Shown one piece after another: positions 20,134-27,657 of a DNA stretch of 64,000 bases. The stretch comes from Flavivirga spongiicola (lineage in GTDB: Bacteria; Bacteroidota; Bacteroidia; Flavobacteriales; Flavobacteriaceae). Position numbers and translations under genes: made by a program. The notes beneath the pieces were generated by a model that searched no databases, was not told the origin of the DNA, and worked only from the letters and a program-made list of their open reading frames with translations. The stretch spans positions 310,001 through 374,000 of the forward strand of contig NZ_JAUOEO010000002.1 in assembly GCF_030540825.1 (NCBI RefSeq), given 5' to 3'. Each line of letters starts with the position of its first letter. Position 1 is the first letter of the stretch.

Positions 20134-21657
20134 TCATTTTTTATTTCTTATAGATTCTATTTCTTGTGTCATTTTTTCAACTATTTCAGGATATTGACTG
20201 GCCAAATTATGTTGCTGGCTTTTATCTTCTTTTAGATTGTATAGCTGCATTAGTGTATCACGTCCAGTTTCAATATCTACCCATTTATATACAGCGCTAC
20301 CTTTATGAGGAGGAATAAGTACATAATCTCCTTTGCGATACGAGGTTATGTTACTTTGACCTAAAACCAAACTTTCTCTACCAACATTCGATTTTCCAAT
20401 TAAGGCATCTAAAATGTTTTCACTATCTGGCGTCGTATTTACTTGTTTTGTTAATGCAGAAAAAGAAGCTATTAAATCAATTTGGCATACCAGTGCATCA
20501 GAAGTACCAGGTGTTATTTTAGCAGGCCATCTTACCATAAATGGTACATGAGTACCAGCATCAAACAAACTATATTTTCCACCCCTAAGACCTCCTTTTG
20601 GTGTGTGATTTCCTATTTTAGTGACTGCTTCATCGTGATAGCCATCATCCAATACAGGACCATTATCACTTGAAAATATGACTATGGTATTTTCGGCCAA
20701 ACCTAGTTTATCTAATTCATCTAAAAATTGGCCTACAGCCCAATCCGCTTCTAAAATAACATCTCCGCGGGCTCCCAAACCAGATTTTCCAGAAAAACGC
20801 GGATGTGGAACTCTTGGTACATGAGGTTGATGTAAACTATAAAATAAAAAGAAAGGTTCATCCTTATGTGTATTCACAAACTTTATAGATTCTTTTAAGA
20901 AATCATCACTCATATTTTCATCAATAAATAATGCTGATTTTCCACCACGTTGGTATCCAATTCTTGATATGCCATTGTGAATACTTTGATTGTGCCCATG
21001 GCTAGGATGTATTTTAAGAAGTTCCGGATGTTCTTTCCCAGTTGGTTCTCCATCAAAATTAGAACGATAATTTACTTCTATGGGATCATTAAGATCTAAA
21101 CCTACAATATTATGATTCTTTACATATACAGAGGGAACCCTATCATTGGTAGATGCCATGACATACGAATAGTCAAACCCTATTTCCAGAGGCCCAGGAG
21201 TAATTTTTTTATTCCAATCCATATCTTCGCCTCCAAGCCCCAAATGCCATTTTCCAATAACTCCAGTAAAGTATCCTGCGTTATGTAGCATAGACGGTAA
21301 AGTTTGTTTTCCTAATTCGAAAAGTAACGGCGCATTACCTGCTAAAACTTTAGCTCGAGTACTTCTAAAAGGATACGTTCCAGAAAGCATAGCATATCTA
21401 CTTGGTGTACAAGTTGGAGAGCTTGCATAACCATTTGTAAAACGAAGCCCTTCGTTGGCAATACGATCAAAATTGGGTGTGATTAGTTCTGTAGCACCAT
21501 AACTACTTACATCTCCATAGCCCAGATCATCAGCATAAATAACTATAATATTTGGCTTTTTATCTTCAATGTTTATGTCTTCATTTTTTTGCTCCTTAGA
21601 CTTGCAAGAGCTTACTATGATTAGGCAAAAAAACAAGATAATTTTGATGTATTTCAT
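20134..21657 (-). CDS. Secreted S1-type sulfatase lipoprotein
   Basis: 507 residues with a lipoprotein signal (hydrophobic KIILFFCLIIVSSC, lipid Cys 18), so membrane-anchored outside the cytoplasm. The alkaline-phosphatase-fold sulfatase features are clear: the metal-binding start NIIVIYADDLGYGDV with D43/D44, the formylglycine motif C-T-P-S-R with C83 to be oxidised by a maturase, GKWHLG, and FSSDNGP with the second set of metal ligands. Family knowledge: such enzymes hydrolyse sulfate esters of glycans, typically marine algal polysaccharides or glycosaminoglycans. The substrate cannot be read from the sequence. It stands alone between palindromic repeats and an integrase rather than in a glycan-utilisation operon, so it may be cargo of a mobile segment. 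Confidence 0.92.
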   Translation of the reverse strand: MKYIKIILFFCLIIVSSCKSKEQKNEDINIEDKKPNIIVIYADDLGYGDVSSYGATELITPNFDRIANEGLRFTNGYASSPTCTPSRYAMLSGTYPFRSTRAKVLAGNAPLLFELGKQTLPSMLHNAGYFTGVIGKWHLGLGGEDMDWNKKITPGPLEIGFDYSYVMASTNDRVPSVYVKNHNIVGLDLNDPIEVNYRSNFDGEPTGKEHPELLKIHPSHGHNQSIHNGISRIGYQRGGKSALFIDENMSDDFLKESIKFVNTHKDEPFFLFYSLHQPHVPRVPHPRFSGKSGLGARGDVILEADWAVGQFLDELDKLGLAENTIVIFSSDNGPVLDDGYHDEAVTKIGNHTPKGGLRGGKYSLFDAGTHVPFMVRWPAKITPGTSDALVCQIDLIASFSALTKQVNTTPDSENILDALIGKSNVGRESLVLGQSNITSYRKGDYVLIPPHKGSAVYKWVDIETGRDTLMQLYNLKEDKSQQHNLASQYPEIVEKMTQEIESIRNKK

Positions 21658-22007
21658 TGATGCTAGTGTGTTAATTAGTTAGATTATTGTTCTTTTAATT
21701 AAATAGATAACGAAAACCAAATAGTAATTTTCTATTACTTTTATGATTATTTTTTAATAGATTCATTTATGGTTTAAAATTAATGATTCTTTTTTAATTT
21801 CTTTCACATAGATGCGCCTTTTAGGTTGATTCGATGTAACAAGTTTGTTAACCAATTTAAAATGGTATCAACAATAGTTTGTTCTCCAATGATTTGATAT
21901 CAAACCATGTTCTTTTTATTTTTGTTCCTCGCTACCCCAAGTTTTAAAAACTAGTAGTAAAAAAGTTAGAAAATAAAGCTTTTAACCAAATGAAATGACA
22001 AATTTAA
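21658..22007. other. Intergenic region with degenerate palindrome
   Basis: 350 bp between the integrase and sulfatase genes, both on the minus strand. It is AT-rich. Two short segments (21858-21872 and 21893-21908) carry inverted ATGGTATCA / TGATATCAAACCAT sequences, possibly an operator. At 21931-21960 there is a decayed copy of the REP-like palindrome (CTACCCCAAGTTTTAAAAAC then TAGTAG). No gene seen. Confidence 0.5.
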
Positions 22008-23054
22008 TTAATAGCTATCCAGTTTACTATGTATTTTATCAATCTCCTTATCTATATAGGCTTGAGCATAATGCACATAACGATTAAAAGAGCTACTTGC
22101 ATGACTATGCCCACTTATTTTACGCACTAAATGCTCTGGCATTCCTAGTATGAGTAATGTAGTAATCGCAGTTCTTCGCATCATATGTGAACTCATTTTA
22201 TCACAAAAACGTATCTGTTTTTGTTTACCATTAATAGTGACATTTTTGGCTTTTCCCAAGCGCTCCCTTGTCATATGTATGGGTTGTATATAACCTGCTT
22301 TTTCTCCTATTAATTTTAAATTTCTATTAAAAATAAAAAGGCTAATATTTTTAAATATCGGTGTTTTTGATGATTTGGGTTTATAACGTTTGTAAATAGT
22401 TGCTGCGTAATTAGGTAGTTTTATAAAGCTATAGGTTTTTGTTTTTTGTGACTTTATTTTTAAGTACCAATCATCATTTTGTTTTTCAAAATTTTTATTG
22501 GTGAGTCTATTAATATCAGAAATACGTAAACCAGTAGTACAGCCAAAAACAAACATATCTTTGGTACGTTTTATAGCAGGAGTAAGCGACTGATCAAAAT
22601 CTTTATCATGTATTAAAAATTTTAGTTGCTCAGGAGAGAGTACTAAAATTTCTACTTCTTCTTTACGAATATAAAATAGCTTTTGAAAGTCACCAGTTGG
22701 GATATTTTTATCATCTTTTAAATAATTAAAAAAAGCACGTATAATTTTTATATTGGCGCCTACATAATTATCATGACAGCCTTTTTTGTATAAAAATTCG
22801 GTATATTTTTTATAGAACTTTTTCCAGTAGTTCTTTTCTGAAATAAACTCTCGTGTATTTAGTTTATAGACATTGCATATGCGAAAATCAAAATCGGTTT
22901 CTACACAGAATTTAGTTAAATTATTATGTACATACCTGTAATTATCTATGGTGTTCTTTGTTATTTTTTCGCCATTTTTTTTAAGACGTTTTCCTGTTTC
23001 ACTATCACGGATAAATTGTTTAAATAAGGGTAAGAGTATCGTGGTTTTTTTCAT
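22008..23054 (-). CDS. Tyrosine recombinase (site-specific integrase)
   Basis: 348 residues. The N-terminal half is a SAM-like core-binding domain (NYRYVHNNLTKFCVETDFDF). The catalytic half has the expected residues: Arg in TGLRISDINRL, a Lys in the KSQKTKT beta hairpin, the H-x-x-R box in SSHMMRRTAITTL, His in ISGHSHASS, and the nucleophile Tyr in FNRYVHYAQ. These enzymes cut and rejoin DNA through a 3'-phosphotyrosine link, for element integration or DNA inversion. It lies inside the segment bounded by the inverted Rhs tip cassettes, 1 kb from the XRE regulator, so it may act on repeats here. It resembles the Bacteroidota conjugative-transposon/invertase class, but no att site could be fixed. 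Confidence 0.9.
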   Translation of the reverse strand: MKKTTILLPLFKQFIRDSETGKRLKKNGEKITKNTIDNYRYVHNNLTKFCVETDFDFRICNVYKLNTREFISEKNYWKKFYKKYTEFLYKKGCHDNYVGANIKIIRAFFNYLKDDKNIPTGDFQKLFYIRKEEVEILVLSPEQLKFLIHDKDFDQSLTPAIKRTKDMFVFGCTTGLRISDINRLTNKNFEKQNDDWYLKIKSQKTKTYSFIKLPNYAATIYKRYKPKSSKTPIFKNISLFIFNRNLKLIGEKAGYIQPIHMTRERLGKAKNVTINGKQKQIRFCDKMSSHMMRRTAITTLLILGMPEHLVRKISGHSHASSSFNRYVHYAQAYIDKEIDKIHSKLDSY

Positions 23055-23171
23055 AAAGGATGATACTATAACGACGCATTATAGCCTATAAAATTACATG
23101 TTTTTAAATGGATTTTATCATAGCATATAGATAGTTGGGAATAGTAAAAATAGGCATATGATTTATACTTT

Positions 23172-23312
23172 TTACCCCAAAAGGACAATATTATCTATAT
23201 TTGAAATTGTGTTATTGTCTTGAAAATTTTTTGTATTTGAATATTTCCAATCTATAGCATTAGTTACAAAACCACTTTCTACTGGATTGTTATGTAAAAA
23301 TCCTATTATTGT
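23172..23312 (-). pseudogene. C-terminal remnant of a REP-associated (Y1/IS200-like) transposase
   Basis: On the minus strand this reads TIIGFLHNNPVESGFVTNAI, then DWKYSNTKNFQDNNT and NIVLLG-stop. The HNNPVExGxV...DWKYSSxxxF pattern is the hallmark C terminus of REP-associated tyrosine transposases (RAYTs). The catalytic N-terminal part is gone: no ORF continues upstream. Its presence among REP-like palindromes is consistent, since RAYTs are the enzymes linked to such repeats. Confidence 0.75.
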
Positions 23313-23496
23313 AAACCAATAACAAGACTAAGAACAAGTTGTAAATCTATTTTTAGGACGGGACAATTGCTTAAAAAAAGCCCCTAAATTTCTGTAAAAG
23401 CTTTCTAACTTATTCTTTTAATTCCGTTTTACTTACTCGATACGGCACTTGTCAAAGACGAAGCGCTAGCGCATATGAGGAATAACAGGGAATAGC

Positions 23497-23634
23497 AATA
23501 CTGTTCTTTTTGATAAAGATATTACCAAACACATGGAAGCTATTATTAATATGGAAATTGAAGATAAAAATGCGTTCTTTAAAATTCTTGATGCCTATAT
23601 TAGAGATACTAAAGCTAAAAAAGCGTACTCTTAA
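23497..23634 (+). pseudogene. 3' remnant of a second XRE-type regulator gene
   Basis: Reads NTVLFDKDITKHMEAIIN, then MEIEDKNAFFKILDAYIRDT and KAKKAYS-stop. It aligns with the tail of the intact regulator at 23741-24055 (LLLDKDAIDRLVKISELNDE...TKKAYAS) but is clearly a different paralogue. No helix-turn-helix part precedes it; a degenerate palindrome abuts its left end. Confidence 0.7.
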
Positions 23635-23637
23635 AAA

Positions 23638-23663
23638 AAGCTACTCTATTTCTAAAGTAGCTT
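23638..23663. terminator. Hairpin after the XRE tail remnant
   Basis: AAGCTACT (23638-23645) pairs with AGTAGCTT (23656-23663), directly after the stop of the XRE remnant, and is followed by T-rich sequence. It is the same hairpin family as at 19671 and 19943, in opposite orientation. Confidence 0.6.
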
Positions 23664-23697
23664 CTTAACTTATTTCCTTACTCTTGACTGGCTAATC

Positions 23698-23735
23698 TTT
23701 ACCGCCACTAGTTTTTAAACTAGCGGTAGCGGGGG
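23698..23735. repeat. REP-like palindrome upstream of XRE gene
   Basis: ACCGCCACTAGTTTTTAAAC then TAGCGGTAGCGGGGG, the reverse complement of the palindromes at 19609 and 19881. The XRE reading frame starts within 10 bp of its end and stays open through it back to a stop at 23693-23695. Confidence 0.8.
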
Positions 23736-23740
23736 ATAAT

Positions 23741-24055
23741 GTGATGTTACTTCGCAAAAAGAAAAAGCTTTCGCAGTCTGCGCTTGGTAAAATAATTGGT
23801 ACTTCTGGAGATGTGATTGGAAGATATGAACGTGGGGATATTACACCTTCTATTGATGTGGTTTCTAAAATTGCGGATGCTCTGGAAGTATCTGTCGATT
23901 ATTTGATTGGTAAAACTAATCTACTTCTTGATAAGGATGCTATTGATAGGCTGGTAAAGATTTCTGAACTTAATGACGAGAACAAGTCCTTTATCTTAAA
24001 TATGATTGATATGGCGCTACGGGATTTTAAAACTAAAAAAGCGTACGCCTCTTAA
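23741..24055 (+). CDS. XRE-family helix-turn-helix transcriptional regulator
   Basis: About 104 residues. The helix-turn-helix covers roughly 7-55 (LSQSALGKIIGTSGDVIGRY, then DVVSKIADALEVSVDYLIGK), followed by a helical tail (LLLDKDAIDRLVKI...TKKAYAS). The start is GTG 23741 or ATG 23744. It lacks the 5-10 residues that normally precede RKKKKLSQ in this family, and the palindrome sits where they would be, so the N terminus may have been rewritten by the repeat. It converges with the orphan immunity gene and is followed by a terminator-like hairpin. Such regulators often control nearby mobile or toxin genes; the target here is unknown. Two tail remnants of the same family lie nearby. Confidence 0.85.
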   Translation: MMLLRKKKKLSQSALGKIIGTSGDVIGRYERGDITPSIDVVSKIADALEVSVDYLIGKTNLLLDKDAIDRLVKISELNDENKSFILNMIDMALRDFKTKKAYAS

Positions 24056-24059
24056 GTGC

Positions 24060-24089
24060 AAAAAGCCTTTACTTCTCTGTAAAAGCTTT
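24060..24089 (+). terminator. Terminator-like hairpin after XRE gene
   Basis: AAAAAGCCTTTAC pairs imperfectly with GTAAAAGCTTT, followed by TCTCTTTTTTTT. It is placed just after the XRE stop, and a homologous hairpin lies at about 19401-19432 beside the XRE remnant. Confidence 0.6.
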
Positions 24090-24116
24090 CTCTTTTTTTT
24101 ATTTCTCTTGTCTTGA

Positions 24117-24178
24117 CTGCCAATCTTTGACGCCACAAGTTAAAAACTTGCGGTAGCGCATACTAGGGAACAGCGGGG
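24117..24178. repeat. 62-bp cassette-end repeat, copy 2
   Basis: Reverse complement of 19318-19379, identical over 62 bp by eye. It begins 4 bp downstream of the stop of the orphan immunity gene on the minus strand. It contains the palindrome CGCCACAAGTTAAAAACTTG then CGGTAGC. Confidence 0.9.
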
Positions 24179-24182
24179 ATAC

Positions 24183-24578
24183 TTAATCATAAACAAAATA
24201 AAGGTCTTCTTTGTTATTCAAGCAATCTTTACACATAATTATTAATTCTAATAAAACTTTTCTATAATCATCACCAAGTTTATTTAGATCTATAGCTTCC
24301 AATTGTTGAATAAACAATCTAATATCTTCACATTTCCATTCCGATTCTTCATTCCAACCAGTATCTGTATGGTAGTAAAGAGGAACTCCTTCCCACATCC
24401 CTTCATTATTTGGTTTTATTTGATTAATTATAAAATCAAAAAAACCTATCCAAATTTTAAATAAAACTAGACTCTTACCTTCATCGTTCCGTCTAGATAT
24501 TTCCAATAGTGGCTCTCTTTCAAAACCTTTATATAAATCTATAATTTTCATGCTTTTAGTATCATTGATGATGACCAT
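24183..24578 (-). CDS. Candidate immunity protein for the orphan Rhs tip
   Basis: 131 residues, acidic, no signal peptide, probably helical. Trp-rich centre (NNEGMWEGVPLYYHTDTGWN) and a C-terminal helix (VLLELIIMCKDCLNNKEDLY). The ATG at 24578 overlaps the end of the toxin gene by 17 bp (the toxin's D-G-H-H-Q-stop is read in another frame). A second ATG at 24551, 10 codons in, is also plausible and would leave a 10-bp gap. Overlap with a polymorphic toxin tip is the strongest reason to call it immunity. I do not recognise the family. Confidence 0.6.
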   Translation of the reverse strand: MVIINDTKSMKIIDLYKGFEREPLLEISRRNDEGKSLVLFKIWIGFFDFIINQIKPNNEGMWEGVPLYYHTDTGWNEESEWKCEDIRLFIQQLEAIDLNKLGDDYRKVLLELIIMCKDCLNNKEDLYFVYD

Positions 24579-25620
24579 CTTTTAATAATTGTTGTTGAGC
24601 ACCAGTTGCCGTCCCATTTTGATTAGCCTTCACTGCTTCTTGCCATTTTTTAATTGGCGTCCACTTGTATTTACCAGTAAGAACGTGCTGTGATTTTCGT
24701 TGACCTTGAGCATTTCCAGGAGTTGTTCTTGTTATTACCCATGTATCTCCCTGAGAATTTGGTGCGCCAGGAGTTCGTGTATGCCATCTAGCCTCATATT
24801 TGAATTTTCCTCTTTTCCAATTAAACTTAACCTGCGTATAGCCCGTTTTTATTTGATTTACAACTGTAGCTCTTTTAGGTATAACTATGGGACTAGTAGT
24901 TTTATTAAATGTTTTACCATTAAAAGTATGAGTATTACTATTAGGAACTATACTCTTTTTATTTGGAGTAGATCTTGTTTTAACTCTAGCTCCTGTACCA
25001 TAATGTTGCTGTTCTGAAGCTACTGTTGATAATGCCTGACCTACTTTTACCGAATTTTCTATAAGATTTCTTCTACTAGTCAAATCTTCTTTTATAGTAC
25101 TTAGCCCCGCAATTAATTCAGCTTTACTTGTATAATTCAAATTAACTTCTTCTTCATGAAAACCTGCCCCATATGGACCACCATCAAAGAAATAATCTAC
25201 AGATTCTCCTGAATGAACTATATGCCTTTCAAAAGGGTTTACTGGTGGAGCTTCGGTTAATCCAAAAGTTAGAGTATGTAAAAAACTTTGAAAACTATTT
25301 ACGTTTACAAAATCATTAACACTAACTAGCTCCAATATTGGTTCTCCTATATCTGTAAATGATATTGTATAATGGTATTCTTCCAATCCTTCTAATTCTC
25401 CATAAGCAATAACCTTATTTCCACTAAAACTATAAGGTGTATAATGAGGGTACTCTCTAGTTAAAGGGTCAACCGCAAAAAATCTTCCTACACGTGGATC
25501 GTGCATCCTAAAAGTATAATTCAAGCTATTGCCTTCTCCTTTAACTTCATCATCTTTCTCCTGACCTTGGAAGCCATAGCGGTAGCTATCACTGCTCCCA
25601 TGGCGATTAGGTAGTAGCAT
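24562..25620 (-). CDS. Orphan Rhs tip: core fragment plus toxin domain
   Basis: 352 residues from an ATG that is really the internal Met of the Rhs core motif YPFGM. The frame is open to a stop at 25654-25656 (FRVFDYYPFGM), but no Rhs body precedes it. The order is core (YRYGFQGQEKDDEVKG, MHDPRVGRFFAVDP, residues 1-75), a linker, and a C-terminal domain from about 260 with KFKYEARWHTRTPGAP, TWVITRTTPGNAQGQR and a helical end. I recognise this last domain as a polymorphic-toxin tip of a type with conserved W-H-T-R-T-P, but cannot name the family; a nuclease is the usual activity of such tips. It has no signal peptide and no evident promoter, so it may be silent until joined to the full Rhs gene. 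It is inverted relative to the main rhs gene. Confidence 0.8.
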   Translation of the reverse strand: MLLPNRHGSSDSYRYGFQGQEKDDEVKGEGNSLNYTFRMHDPRVGRFFAVDPLTREYPHYTPYSFSGNKVIAYGELEGLEEYHYTISFTDIGEPILELVSVNDFVNVNSFQSFLHTLTFGLTEAPPVNPFERHIVHSGESVDYFFDGGPYGAGFHEEEVNLNYTSKAELIAGLSTIKEDLTSRRNLIENSVKVGQALSTVASEQQHYGTGARVKTRSTPNKKSIVPNSNTHTFNGKTFNKTTSPIVIPKRATVVNQIKTGYTQVKFNWKRGKFKYEARWHTRTPGAPNSQGDTWVITRTTPGNAQGQRKSQHVLTGKYKWTPIKKWQEAVKANQNGTATGAQQQLLKDGHHQ

Positions 25621-25929
25621 TCCAAAAGGATAGTAATCAAAAACTCGAAAACATTAGTATTTATAAGAACGTATCCGTTTTTTAATTATTAAAAAACGAG
25701 CATTTTTAAGCGATTTCTGATTATTTTTTAATGGAAAACGCAGAAAACTACAGCATAAATGTATTAATTAAAATAATGAAAAATAAACTTTAATGGTTTT
25801 AATTTTTCTCTGGTTAACCATTAACTGATGGTACAGGATAATAATAAAAAACCATCACTTTAATAAGGCAAAACCCTAGCTGTATTTTTTAAGTTACTTA
25901 TACTTTAGCTATTTAAGTATTTATAACTG
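25621..25929. other. Intergenic region
   Basis: About 300 bp between the orphan tip and the MORN-repeat gene. The first 33 bp are the remaining Rhs core codons. The rest is AT-rich, with a TGGTTAACCA palindrome near 25812. No gene seen. Confidence 0.5.
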
Positions 25930-26709
25930 ATGAAAAGAATAATAGGCATTATAATATGTTCTACGTTGTGTTTTGCTTTTTCTGCCGATGTGCAGAGAAA
26001 AGTAATTAGAGATAACGGTTTTGATATAGAATGCTATGTAGCATTGGAAAAACAAACCAATTTTAATAAAAATAAAACATACTATTGGTTTAAATCTGGC
26101 CAAATACATCAATCGATGTCAACTTCAGGTGGACTTGTGTTGCATAAGGAGTATTCTAAATACTATAAATCTAAACAGTTGGCAGAACAAGGTACTTTTA
26201 GTTTTGGTTTAAAGATTGGAGACTGGAAAACATGGCATACAAATGGAAAATTAAAGACTCATGGAGCTTGGGTAAACGGATATAAAAATGGCCGCTTTAA
26301 AGCTTATGATTCGCTTGGGAATTTAATGGTTAAAGGTGATTATAAAAATAACCTAAAAGCAGGTTATTGGATTGATTTTACAAAAAAAGACACCACTTAT
26401 CATAAAAACAATTTTGAATTTAAAGAAAGACCTAAAAACCTTGTAGAACGCATACTTAGAAAACGAGATTCTCTGGAAAAAATTCAAATTAAAGTAGACA
26501 GACTAACAAAAAGAAAGAATGACTCTATAAATAGAGTGAAATTAAAATTAAAAAGGTTAAACAAAAAACGAAGCGACTCTATTAAAAGAAGGCAAGCCAA
26601 ATTAAAGAGACTAGAGCAAAAGAAAATGGATTCTATAAATAAGAGTAAGGGCAAGCCGTCTTCTAAAAAGAACTTTTTTAATAAGTTATTTAAAGCAAAG
26701 AACAAATAA
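25930..26709 (+). CDS. Secreted MORN-repeat protein with basic coiled-coil tail
   Basis: 259 residues with a signal peptide (RIIGIIICSTLCFAFSA). Residues about 50-155 carry MORN_2/YwqK-type repeats (GQIHQSMSTSGGLVLHKEYS, KIGDWKTWHTNGKLKTHGAW, NGYKNGRFKAYDSLGNLMVK). The last 95 residues are a Lys/Arg-rich heptad-like tail with a repeated D-S-I-x-x unit (RKRDSLEKIQ, KRKNDSINRV, KKRSDSIKRR, KKMDSINKS), probably a coiled coil. Proteins of this type are common in Flavobacteriaceae as envelope proteins of unknown role. Stand-alone gene, divergent from its neighbours. Confidence 0.75.
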   Translation: MKRIIGIIICSTLCFAFSADVQRKVIRDNGFDIECYVALEKQTNFNKNKTYYWFKSGQIHQSMSTSGGLVLHKEYSKYYKSKQLAEQGTFSFGLKIGDWKTWHTNGKLKTHGAWVNGYKNGRFKAYDSLGNLMVKGDYKNNLKAGYWIDFTKKDTTYHKNNFEFKERPKNLVERILRKRDSLEKIQIKVDRLTKRKNDSINRVKLKLKRLNKKRSDSIKRRQAKLKRLEQKKMDSINKSKGKPSSKKNFFNKLFKAKNK

Positions 26710-26762
26710 AATTTTGATACCATTCTAAGCCATGTCTTTAGGTGCTCTATCCCAGAAACGTA

Positions 26763-27593
26763 TTATTTAACCTCTAAGATGTTTTCCCAATTGTCAAGTA
26801 ATTCATCACAGATTTTATTAAACTTTTTTTTCATAAAAGGATGGATTAAAACATTGTAAATTTTCTGTTTATATATGAAATCAAATTGCATAATAATTTT
26901 GGTTTCATGTTCAGATACGGCTTGAACTTTCCATGTACCTTTTAGAGATTTTAAAGGATAAGGATAATCTTCAGCATCCGTATTAACCTGAAATGTATAT
27001 TGTTCACCTGCTTCCCATAGAATGGCTACTTCTGTCCAGCTATTCGTTTTATGTGAACAACTTCTAATCATGCCTTTGTCTTCACCAGATATAATCGTTA
27101 CACTATCAATATTAGGAGCAACCTTATGATAGTTTGAAACATCTGAAATAACCTTCCAGGTATTTTCTTTTGTGGCATTTATTATTCTTTCATATGTTAA
27201 GTGCTTTAGACCTTTGTTATTTAAAGTGTCAACCTGAGCAAGCCCAATAGTTTGCCCAATACCAAAAAAGAGAACAAGAAACATGACAATGGTTATTATC
27301 TGATAACCAATAACTGAAATATTGAATGGTTTTATAATTACAATGGCCAAACTAGCTAATACCCATATGAAATCCTGAACAATAATATAAAATACGGCAT
27401 GAGGTTTTGGATTTCTTATTTCAATGCCTATAGAATACGAAAAATAGAGAAGACCTAATCCGATGATCCAAAAAACGGTTGGGGTTTGCTTACCAAACCA
27501 GGTAGCAATGGTATTAAAGAATAAAATAAGAGAAATGCCTGTTGCGAATGAAAAAATAGCGTTACATAGCAATGTAATTTGTAAAAAGCTCAT
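26763..27593 (-). CDS. Membrane protein with C-terminal SRPBCC domain
   Basis: 276 residues. Four membrane helices lie within residues 1-125 (for example VFWIIGLGLLYFSYSIGI, IITIVMFLVLFFGIGQTIGL). A polyketide-cyclase-like SRPBCC domain covers about 133-270 (ERIINATKENTWKVISDVSN, EHETKIIMQFDF). SRPBCC domains bind hydrophobic ligands in a deep pocket. The gene follows the Crp-like regulator by 64 bp on the same strand, so the two may be co-transcribed, with the regulator controlling this gene. The substrate is unknown. Confidence 0.75.
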   Translation of the reverse strand: MSFLQITLLCNAIFSFATGISLILFFNTIATWFGKQTPTVFWIIGLGLLYFSYSIGIEIRNPKPHAVFYIIVQDFIWVLASLAIVIIKPFNISVIGYQIITIVMFLVLFFGIGQTIGLAQVDTLNNKGLKHLTYERIINATKENTWKVISDVSNYHKVAPNIDSVTIISGEDKGMIRSCSHKTNSWTEVAILWEAGEQYTFQVNTDAEDYPYPLKSLKGTWKVQAVSEHETKIIMQFDFIYKQKIYNVLIHPFMKKKFNKICDELLDNWENILEVK

Positions 27594-27657
27594 AATGTGT
27601 TGTATTTTGTGTTTCTACAAATGTCTTACGACTTACATTATTCTCTCTTGACAAATG

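Larger units (their letters stand above)
23055..23740. other. Gene-remnant and palindrome region
   Basis: 686 bp without an intact gene. It holds a transposase remnant (23172-23312), a degenerate palindrome near 23449-23496 resembling the cassette-end repeat, an XRE tail remnant (23497-23634), a hairpin and a full REP-like palindrome next to the XRE gene. Confidence 0.7.

Noticed and set aside
21931..23740. Integrase attachment sites
   Set aside because: Palindrome copies lie on both sides of the integrase, but they are imperfect and too numerous; no unique direct repeat or tRNA gene supports an att site.
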